11,571 bases of DNA, taken from contig JAUXAH010000039.1 in assembly GCA_030614945.1 (NCBI GenBank), forward strand, positions 1-11,571, in the 5' to 3' direction. Of this stretch, positions 6,201-11,571 are shown piece after piece (positions within the stretch are counted from its first letter, which is position 1; each line of letters starts with the position of its first letter). Source of the stretch: Phycisphaerae bacterium. Its GTDB lineage: Bacteria; Planctomycetota; Phycisphaerae; Sedimentisphaerales; SG8-4. The position numbers were made by a program, and so were the translations under genes. The notes beneath the pieces are model-generated. The model was not told the origin of the DNA. It did not search any database and saw only the letters and a program-made list of their open reading frames with translations.

Positions 6201-7415
6201 CCGCAGTGCCGATTGTACGTCGCCTAACCGGGAAAGAGCCGATGCTAATATTAATCGTGTTCGGATAGATTTATCACCTAACTCCCTTGCCCGGCGCCAG
6301 CATTTGACCGCCTCATATGTATGCCCTTTCTGGTCGGCTACAAGACCTTCCAGGTATGCAACGGCCGCGTGGAAGATATCTTTTTGGTGCAACTCGGAGA
6401 TACAGTCGGCGGCGCGTTCAAGCTGACCACCACGGACAAACAGCTCCGTAGCTATTGGCATAAAATCCCAGGGTTGAGAAGAAAGCTCTTCTAATCCAGT
6501 TTCGGCTATTCTTACCATCTTTTCTTGCGACTGTGATTTCAGTGCGAGCTGTGCCCAGCTTTGCCAGAGACCCTGGTCTGCCGGCGTGGCCGCTTGCACG
6601 GCTGTGAGGTGCTCCTCTGCCTTATCGAGTGCATTTGCGCCGATAAATCCTCCAGCGAGGTGCAACCGTACGACAGGGTCAGACAAATCCTGCTTTTCGG
6701 CCTGCTCCAGGTCAGCTAAGGCATTGGGCCTGTCTTTGTTTCTTAGATAGAAACCGGCACGGATTATATAGGCCAAGGCCGAGGACGGATTATCCTTTAC
6801 CGCTTGATTGAACCAATGGACCGGCGGATCCGGGAAATCTTCCGGTCGTTGCTCTATAAGCCGACCTAATGTTTCATAGGCTGATATCTGGTCAGGATGC
6901 TCTTCCAAAATTGCCTTCAATTCCGCCACTGCTTCACTGAACTTTCGTTGCCCGGCCAGCGCCAAGGCCAACATCCTGCGAAGCCTGGGGTCATTTTTTG
7001 TTTTGAGTTGTCTTTTGGCAATTAACTCAGCCTCGCCGTGCGTACGCATTCCTAAATAGACTTTAGTAAGCTCCATGGCGGCTTCGAAGTTGTCTGCGTC
7101 CATTCTCAAAACAGTTCGATAAGCCGTTGTTGCCTGCTGAATGTTATTGGCTTTGAGAGGTCTGATGTTGAGCTGTGCATCAGCGTATTTGAGCAGCACA
7201 GGCACATCGTCCTGCTTAACAGCGAGATAACGGCCCAGATTCTTTGCTGCTTCTTCCCATTCATGTTCCTCATATGCCTTATTGCCAAGGATAAGTCCGC
7301 GTTCGGCCCTGCCGGCTCTCTGCCATTGGCGCAGTCCCAAAGCGGTTATGCCCAAAACAACAACGCCGATTACCAAAACAATTGCCAATTTCCAGTTAAA
7401 GTATCTTTTTGCCAT
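3234..7415 (-). CDS. Very large membrane-anchored tetratricopeptide-repeat protein
   Basis: This 1393-residue protein has a short cytoplasmic start (MAKRYFNWK), one hydrophobic helix (about 10-28) acting as an uncleaved anchor, and then TPR-type repeats almost to the C-terminus. Clear 34-residue units lie at 881-914 and 915-948, both with the G-Q-x-D-(R/K)-A-I and (E/A)-P-N-(N/D) signatures. Others are seen near 150-180, 703-740, 1083-1115, 1230-1264 and 1264-1331. There is no lipobox and no C-terminal beta-barrel porin. Such superhelical scaffolds are common in exopolysaccharide and exosortase loci (compare PrsT and the periplasmic TPR parts of AlgK, PelB and BcsC), where they organise export complexes. 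Here it is probably periplasmic, tethered to the inner membrane. GAGGA seven bases before ATG supports the start. It lies between the sugar transferase and a coupled LuxR-type gene. Confidence 0.88.
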   Translation of the reverse strand: MAKRYFNWKLAIVLVIGVVVLGITALGLRQWQRAGRAERGLILGNKAYEEHEWEEAAKNLGRYLAVKQDDVPVLLKYADAQLNIRPLKANNIQQATTAYRTVLRMDADNFEAAMELTKVYLGMRTHGEAELIAKRQLKTKNDPRLRRMLALALAGQRKFSEAVAELKAILEEHPDQISAYETLGRLIEQRPEDFPDPPVHWFNQAVKDNPSSALAYIIRAGFYLRNKDRPNALADLEQAEKQDLSDPVVRLHLAGGFIGANALDKAEEHLTAVQAATPADQGLWQSWAQLALKSQSQEKMVRIAETGLEELSSQPWDFMPIATELFVRGGQLERAADCISELHQKDIFHAAVAYLEGLVADQKGHTYEAVKCWRRARELGDKSIRTRLILASALSRLGDVQSALRQLRTLVSERPNSFEGRLTLARLLSQSRNWAETAEHARRAMQLSPGNLEAALLHSQARLQLLAASSTGENVQMRQDMKKQLSALEKATDGATEVKLLQFQLAMQQGDFAGAEVLVSQLKKAHLSQLKTAIAEVELLAAQNKTEEAILILNETIEEFPEAVGPVRYLAVLLAQQGNHKECETVIKDALARIEQPVAHRELGLLLVQFYTLWDWKDSVYPLLNTLAQKLPDDILIKRRLLLCEQVIKDPEKTQQFINEIESFEGEDGWQWRYEQAKFWFAADDFKARYPRIISLLRENLLANPDDQASRALLAAAYERAGELQLAISTYRDALSRSPHDLRIIIPAVAALYKAQEYDRADEILNRASQQELYHPQLQQLHQQLQFESYLRHGELSSASDILQDLLTNDPNNQTAWLSLALLKMQQEKFDEAEELLTRLKIQEPNSLPVTAAQVQINVHRNKPADALRLCDEMVNNLNNASAYILRAGTYAALGQTDRAIEDLEHATTVEPNNVVVWVARSDFYRSLGQPDKAIADVQQALSLAPNDVQIQKRAIPLLLASGDSDKLSQGRTLLDKALQSNPDDIDVRLIKARLLLTERTAPATENAERILQEITEDQPAISQAWVLLGDISLRQGQPGKAMDAALRGLVHKSDDKLLLLLKARAEAARSPFLAIATLNVLRELDPNDVDIARYLADTYIAAGEPEKAVNLLREQLTVCDASTRRRCNIALAVALYKNDNKADAQKEFDSLLQSEPNDPAPLLAQAQLLKDDQLWDQLVQNVADWYQKRPKDNRTPISIANDLVTEEDGQAKKVAEDILRMILKNDSDCTEAMSALGILLQTTGRSAESAELYQRLLTHEPDNLIAINNLAWIMCEEQGKYQQALELAQEGLKIAPNYIDLIDTRGVTYYRLGQFNKAVQDFTTCIELYPKGLPSTVASHFHLARAFAGLGQRDKAVEHLNQTLDLESRIGGLLTTDLAEAQRLLERLQEGS
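3238..3246 (-). promoter_or_regulatory. Ribosome binding site of the LuxR-type gene, inside the end of the TPR gene
   Basis: On the minus strand GGAAGGGAG overlaps the last codons of the TPR gene, six bases from the downstream ATG at 3231. The TAA stop of the TPR gene lies between them. Ribosomes finishing the long gene would be placed to restart, giving coupled synthesis of the regulator. Confidence 0.7.
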
Positions 7416-7450
7416 TTGTCTGTCCTCTTTTATCTAAACACGTTCAATGT

Positions 7451-7476
7451 AGGGGCAACCCCACGTGGTCGCCCTT
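7451..7476. repeat. Palindromic REP-like element spanning the end of the sugar transferase gene
   Basis: AGGGGCAACC and GGTCGCCCTT pair at 8 of 10 positions around CCACGT. The right arm overlaps the TAA stop (7477-7475) of the sugar transferase gene. The remaining 7416-7450 stretch is the leader of the TPR gene. The GTAGGGGC...GCCC type resembles dispersed palindromic repeats that I recall from many bacterial genomes. It may be a REP-like insertion or a 3' stabilising hairpin. It lacks a T-run, so a strong terminator is not supported. Confidence 0.55.
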
Positions 7477-9208
7477 AGAATTGGTTAAGGAAATTCTTGC
7501 CCAATTTTTTGACTGTTTGCCAACATATCCACAAGTCCGTCTTTAGCGACAGATTTCTGACGTACCTGGTGTCGTAATAGATCCATTCCTGAAAGTCTTT
7601 CATTGGCTGTCGAGTTCTATAAACCTGCCAAAGTCCCGTAATTCCCGGCCGAACCGATAGCCGGGCATCACGCCAGGATGGACACAACGTATTCTCCGAT
7701 TCGGGAGAGGGTCTTGGACCGACAACACTCATCTGGCCAAGCAGGACATTAAGGAATTGAGGTATTTCGTCGATATATGTGTCCCGCAAAAACTTGCCGA
7801 CAGCACTAACTCGCGGGTCGTCGGCCATCTTGAATTGTGGGCCGTCAACTCGGCTGACGATCCTTAGTTTATCTTGTATCTTATCAGCGCCGACGGCCAT
7901 CGTTCTGAACTTCAGACAGTAAAACTCTTTGCCGTGCAGTCCCTGGCGCTTGTCCTTAAAAAATACCGGACCCGGCGAAGTCAATTTTATCGCCAAAGCG
8001 ATGAACGGTAATATGGGAGCAAATAGAATCGACACTATTATTGCAGCAAAACAATCGACAATTCGTTTAATGCTACCGACGTAAGAAAACCTCGGCCAAC
8101 TGGAGAAGGTCTCATCGGCACCCTGCAGCAGGCTTAAATCGAACCTCGGATAAGAAATTTGCTCTAAATTTCTACTTTTGTATCGAGCTGGGCGCTCCCA
8201 ATTGTATTGCGGCCCTCTTATAATGCAGTTCCGCACAAGTTGATTCTGCGGTACGCAAACGTCCGGGCCGATGACTGATGAATCTATAACAGCTCCTTGT
8301 TCAATTGTAACGTTATCACCAATAATGCTTGGGCCCACAATGACAACTTTTGGGCCGATGTGAACATTCTTTCCTAACAGTACTTTCCCGACTAATCTCG
8401 AATCCTGGGATATCGTATTTGAATTTTGTCGCTGCTTGTTGCCGGCAAGGGCTGAACTTCGAATTTTTGAAAGCCTTGTCCTGCAAAAGTTCAGCAACCC
8501 ACTTTCCGTCCCTAAATCTAATACCGCCCCACCTACATTAACTGCACGCAGCGTCAACGCGCTTGACTGACACCTTTCTAAAAGAGCGGCAAAAGACCGG
8601 GGTAAAGCGCGGTCAGTTAGAACTCGGTCAAGAACATTAGTTCTAACAAAAATATGATGAGGCCAATCAGCAGGAACCGGTGCCGGTTCAGCCGAATCAA
8701 AGTAAAACCGACGGAAACCTGCTACCTTGCCCTGGGCCGCCAATCGTATTTTTTCTCGTTTGCCCAATACCTCAGGCTCGACATTGACCGCTACCACGTC
8801 TGCCTGGATACCGGCCAGTACCCTCTCGAGCAATTCGCTGTTGATTTGCGTGGCAAACCGTCCGTTCGAAACAACAAGCCATGAATCTCGTCTGGTTTTC
8901 CGCAATCCGCAGGACGCCTTACGGCGGAACTCCGGGCAGATTGGCACATTTTCCGTGTAAGATATTATCTTTGGTGTGGTCACCCAAGGTTTAACGCTCC
9001 ATCCTTCTGGGACGGCGCAAACGGTCTTGCGACCCCAGCCCCGTAGCATTGCCGGAGGCCGTCTTATGCTATGGGGCCGGCATAAGCTTGCGCTTAATCC
9101 ATCAAGGATAACACCGGCGATAGGTTCACTGGAGATAGCAAACCGAAATAGATTATCACCGCTACCGGTTGTGGAGTTTTTGCTTTTGTGTATGATAATC
9201 AGGTTCAT
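7475..9208 (-). CDS. Polyprenyl-phosphate sugar-1-phosphate transferase fused to a nucleotidyltransferase-like/beta-helix region
   Basis: The C-terminal part (about 378-570 of 577) is a bacterial sugar transferase of the PglC/WbaP/EpsL type. These enzymes move a sugar-1-phosphate from a nucleotide sugar to undecaprenyl phosphate at the inner membrane, the first step of polysaccharide assembly. Visible marks are one hydrophobic membrane segment (384-408), SPGPVFFKDKRQG, KFRTM (433-437), the Asp-Glu catalytic pair D480-E481 in YIDEIPQ, VVGPRP (495-500) and PGITGLWQV. The usual four N-terminal helices are absent. Instead, about 108-245 looks like a degenerate nucleotidyltransferase fold (SWLVVSNGRF, ADVVAVNV) without the GxGxRL-type signature. 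Hexapeptide repeats of a left-handed beta-helix follow at about 272-331. The donor sugar cannot be told. ATG at 9208 has no clear Shine-Dalgarno, so the start is less certain. It lies 61 bp after the kinase gene. Confidence 0.9.
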   Translation of the reverse strand: MNLIIIHKSKNSTTGSGDNLFRFAISSEPIAGVILDGLSASLCRPHSIRRPPAMLRGWGRKTVCAVPEGWSVKPWVTTPKIISYTENVPICPEFRRKASCGLRKTRRDSWLVVSNGRFATQINSELLERVLAGIQADVVAVNVEPEVLGKREKIRLAAQGKVAGFRRFYFDSAEPAPVPADWPHHIFVRTNVLDRVLTDRALPRSFAALLERCQSSALTLRAVNVGGAVLDLGTESGLLNFCRTRLSKIRSSALAGNKQRQNSNTISQDSRLVGKVLLGKNVHIGPKVVIVGPSIIGDNVTIEQGAVIDSSVIGPDVCVPQNQLVRNCIIRGPQYNWERPARYKSRNLEQISYPRFDLSLLQGADETFSSWPRFSYVGSIKRIVDCFAAIIVSILFAPILPFIALAIKLTSPGPVFFKDKRQGLHGKEFYCLKFRTMAVGADKIQDKLRIVSRVDGPQFKMADDPRVSAVGKFLRDTYIDEIPQFLNVLLGQMSVVGPRPSPESENTLCPSWRDARLSVRPGITGLWQVYRTRQPMKDFQEWIYYDTRYVRNLSLKTDLWICWQTVKKLGKNFLNQF

Positions 9209-9269
9209 TGGTAGATTAAGGCCACACTATTTTGCGAGGTTTGGAATCGTTGGCATTATCTTCTATGCT

Positions 9270-11558
9270 TTACATAGGCAGCAGCAGCTCTGTGTTTGCT
9301 TGCTTTGTCTTCTTGCCTGATTGGTCAGCTTGTGCGGAATAATTGTAAGTGCTACGGCAGAAACTCTGTTCGACTCGGACGTTATTTAGCACTATGCCCA
9401 GCACCCTGACGTTTACTTGTGTCAGTCGTTCCTTTGCTTCTCTGAGGTCCGGCGTAGTAGTCCGGCCGGCGAAGCTGGTCAAAATAACCGCATCTCCAAT
9501 CTTAGCCCATATAATCGCGTCAGGAAAAGCCAGCATGGGAGGAGTGTCAATAATCACGTGATCGTACTTTTGACTGATTATATTTATGTGCTGCATCGCG
9601 TCCGGCGAAGCTAATAGTTCGTAAGCATCGGCCCTGTTGTGAGAATCAGCCACAAGTATATCCAAGCCTGTTGAAGGTATAGAGTAAACAGCTTTGTCAA
9701 ACTCTCTTCCCAAAAGTACAGTCTGCAGACTGCTCGAGCCTTTGGGAAGATTCAGCAAGTGCGCGATATCAGGTTTTCTCAAGTCGCCGTCTATAAGCAA
9801 AACCTTCTTCCCTGACCCGGCCATACTTGTTGCCAAATTAATGGCAAAGGTAGTTTTGCCTTCTCGCACCCCCGGGCTTGTTACAACCAACTTCTTAGGT
9901 ACTCCTTCGCCATCAAGTAACCCTAAGTTAGTGCGTATAGTCTGGTAGTCTCCGGCTATGTGTTCTGGAAGAAGGGCCGGTTTGATGGTGTATGAACTGA
10001 TAGTAGTCCCGATTATTCGGATACCGGTTAGTTTGACCACATCGTCAGGCGTCCACAAGCTCTGGTCAGCCTTATCGCGAAGATATGCCAGCACCATACC
10101 ACAAGCGAGTGCACCAAAGAACAGGGCCGCTGAGTATCCTGCTCGCCTATCCTGGACATAAGCGACGTCGGCAGCATAAGCCACAGAAATCCTTGCAGGA
10201 CTCTTTCGGAACATTTGCGATTCTTGTAGACGCTGCTGCACTATATCGTACATGTCCTTGGTTAACTCCCATTCATCCTGATAGTCCTGAATGTTTAATT
10301 GCTTACGGCCGAGTTCAATGGCTTCAGCGTCTTCTTTAGCCAGCATCTCTTGAAGATGGTTTTGGGACACGATGCCTTGTTCCAACCCAGCCTGTGCCCT
10401 CTTCAGCTCCTCGTTGCTGGTCTTAGACATCAAATCATCAAACTCTTTGCTCGCTTCTTCCTTACACTCCTCAAGACGTACCATCAATGCTTCTAACACC
10501 TTAGCTTTGAGTTCGAGTTCCGGATTTGTAGAAGCTAATGTCTGTTGGGCAACGACAAGCTCTTGGTCGAATAATGCGATATTTTGCATCGGTACCCGTA
10601 CGGTCAGGTCCCTATCTATGTACTCTTGTCGCATTTTCAACAATGTCTCTGGCGTGCTCAATAACCCGGCTGGCGTGGCAGCCTGCTCTGTGGTCTGTTC
10701 GAGTAATTTCACCTGAGCTTCGAGGCCAATATTTTGTGCTTCTACTCTTGTCAGTTCGGATAGGAGAGTTGCAACACGTCGTAACATCATATCCTGCCGA
10801 CTGTCCAAATTAACAGTCCCATATTCTTGGGCCAATTCGTGGATTGCTCTGCGCCAGCTCTGCAATTTTTCGACCAGCATCTTTCGCTCATCTTCCAGGA
10901 GCGTCAGTTCCTGGTCCCGGCTCTGGGCAGAGGCCAAGACTTCTACGGCCATATAATTCCTGATAAAAGCGTCTACAACCTGCATCGCTTCTTCTGGTTC
11001 CAGGCTTTTCATGGTTATGTTTATTAGCTCGCTATCTTGGGCTGGCGCGACTGTGATGACCCCACGGCGTATTGCTTCTTTTAATTTACCTGCCGGCTCA
11101 GGTTTTGTTTCAGCCTGCTTTAATACCTGCTTTAATACCCGCTTTAATCTTGTGGCAAGACCGGTTGTTTTAGCTTCAAAGAAGGACAGGTTTTTGTCTA
11201 CTAAATCATCCGCTACTCTTTGCACCACCCGGCTGCTGGTGATCATTCCTGCCTGGGTGTTCACGAAGATGTTATAAGTTGATATTTCCGCTGTGTCTGC
11301 CCTACCAGTCCAGACATTTGGTGAAGTGGGAGCCACCCTTATTGCGCCGGTCACATTGTACAGAGGCTCGACCAAAAGCCATATTGCAGGCAGTCCAGCT
11401 GCGCACATTATCAAGAATATTATCAGCACAATATACCAGCGTCGTACTACACCTTTAATTAAAGCGGATGTGCTCTCGCTTCCAGGTTCAGGTGGAGTTT
11501 CGAAATTAACAACCTTTTGTTCGATCACCTGATCATGATTCTTTTCTAAATCGCTCAT
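9270..11558 (-). CDS. Polysaccharide chain-length regulator fused to BY-type tyrosine kinase (Wzc-like)
   Basis: This 762-residue protein has the Wzc architecture. A first transmembrane helix (41-63) is followed by a Wzz domain and long coiled-coil segments in the periplasm (about 64-450), then a second helix (474-493) and a cytoplasmic ATPase. The kinase marks are DYQTIRTNL (537-545), Walker A SPGVREGKTT (561-570), Walker A' VLLIDGDLRKPD (586-597) and Walker B VIIDTPP (668-674). BY-kinases phosphorylate their own C-terminal tyrosines, and cycling of that state controls polymer length and export. Here the tail after the ATPase has only two tyrosines, Y738 and Y740. The proline-rich stretch usual before the second helix is replaced by a proline-free AYAADVAYVQDRR. 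GAGGG eight bases upstream of ATG supports the start. It leads the run of polysaccharide genes. Confidence 0.93.
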   Translation of the reverse strand: MSDLEKNHDQVIEQKVVNFETPPEPGSESTSALIKGVVRRWYIVLIIFLIMCAAGLPAIWLLVEPLYNVTGAIRVAPTSPNVWTGRADTAEISTYNIFVNTQAGMITSSRVVQRVADDLVDKNLSFFEAKTTGLATRLKRVLKQVLKQAETKPEPAGKLKEAIRRGVITVAPAQDSELINITMKSLEPEEAMQVVDAFIRNYMAVEVLASAQSRDQELTLLEDERKMLVEKLQSWRRAIHELAQEYGTVNLDSRQDMMLRRVATLLSELTRVEAQNIGLEAQVKLLEQTTEQAATPAGLLSTPETLLKMRQEYIDRDLTVRVPMQNIALFDQELVVAQQTLASTNPELELKAKVLEALMVRLEECKEEASKEFDDLMSKTSNEELKRAQAGLEQGIVSQNHLQEMLAKEDAEAIELGRKQLNIQDYQDEWELTKDMYDIVQQRLQESQMFRKSPARISVAYAADVAYVQDRRAGYSAALFFGALACGMVLAYLRDKADQSLWTPDDVVKLTGIRIIGTTISSYTIKPALLPEHIAGDYQTIRTNLGLLDGEGVPKKLVVTSPGVREGKTTFAINLATSMAGSGKKVLLIDGDLRKPDIAHLLNLPKGSSSLQTVLLGREFDKAVYSIPSTGLDILVADSHNRADAYELLASPDAMQHINIISQKYDHVIIDTPPMLAFPDAIIWAKIGDAVILTSFAGRTTTPDLREAKERLTQVNVRVLGIVLNNVRVEQSFCRSTYNYSAQADQSGKKTKQANTELLLPM
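11114..11149 (-). repeat. In-frame 12-bp tandem repeat (three copies) in the Wzc-like gene
   Basis: Three head-to-tail 12-base units (11114-11125, 11126-11137 and 11138-11149) are present. The first two are identical and the third differs at two positions. They encode consecutive tetrapeptides LKRV, LKQV and LKQA at about residues 138-149 of the periplasmic part. Because the unit is a multiple of three, gain or loss of copies would keep the reading frame. Confidence 0.85.
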
Positions 11559-11571
11559 TTCTGATACCCTC

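Noticed and set aside
3914..6426. Several plus-strand open frames of 70-130 codons opposite the TPR gene
   Set aside because: They are antisense shadows of a long, clearly coding minus-strand gene and show no domain, start-site or composition support.
8350..11532. Plus-strand open frames opposite the sugar transferase and kinase genes
   Set aside because: The minus-strand genes carry full family motifs across these stretches, so the opposite frames are shadows.
1..11571. CRISPR arrays, tRNA or rRNA genes, transposases
   Set aside because: No regularly spaced repeats, no RNA gene signatures and no DDE or other recombinase motifs were seen on either strand.

Overview
The window looks like chromosomal DNA from a planctomycete, most likely of the Phycisphaerae/Sedimentisphaerales type. 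The main clue is a pair of secreted proteins that end in the same 25-residue PEP-CTERM sorting signal of the PAPGA-transmembrane-RRRR type, a form I associate with that group. Base composition is moderate. Every supported gene lies on the minus strand, so transcription runs from high to low coordinates.

Read in the direction of transcription, the first block (about 11558 to 2917) is an exopolysaccharide and surface-assembly cluster. It starts with a Wzz/Wzc-type chain-length regulator fused to a BY-kinase (9270-11558). Next is a polyprenyl-phosphate sugar-1-phosphate transferase fused to a nucleotidyltransferase-like and left-handed beta-helix region (7475-9208). A very large membrane-anchored TPR protein follows (3234-7415), translationally coupled to a small stand-alone LuxR-type HTH protein (2917-3231). 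A palindromic element spans the end of the sugar transferase gene.

A gap of about 430 bp (2488-2916) then separates this block from a second one. The gap holds an imperfect inverted repeat, a long T-rich tract on the minus strand and a candidate promoter.

The second block encodes exported proteins. First is an unrecognised signal-peptide protein with an internal PVPGA-plus-transmembrane segment (1645-2487, GTG start). Two PEP-CTERM proteins with unrelated bodies and identical tails follow (914-1579 and 120-809). Last is the first 15 codons of another exported protein, cut by the window edge (1-45).

A plausible joint role, inferred from context, is that the first block starts, elongates and exports a polysaccharide while the second supplies surface proteins sorted by an exosortase. 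No exosortase, flippase, polymerase or export porin is visible here, so the locus must continue outside the window. The small LuxR protein and the inverted repeat downstream of it are the obvious regulatory candidates. I do not see a clearly new defence or mobile system. The less usual items are the nucleotidyltransferase/beta-helix/transferase fusion, the protein with an internal sorting-like motif, and the HTH-only regulator coupled to the giant TPR gene.
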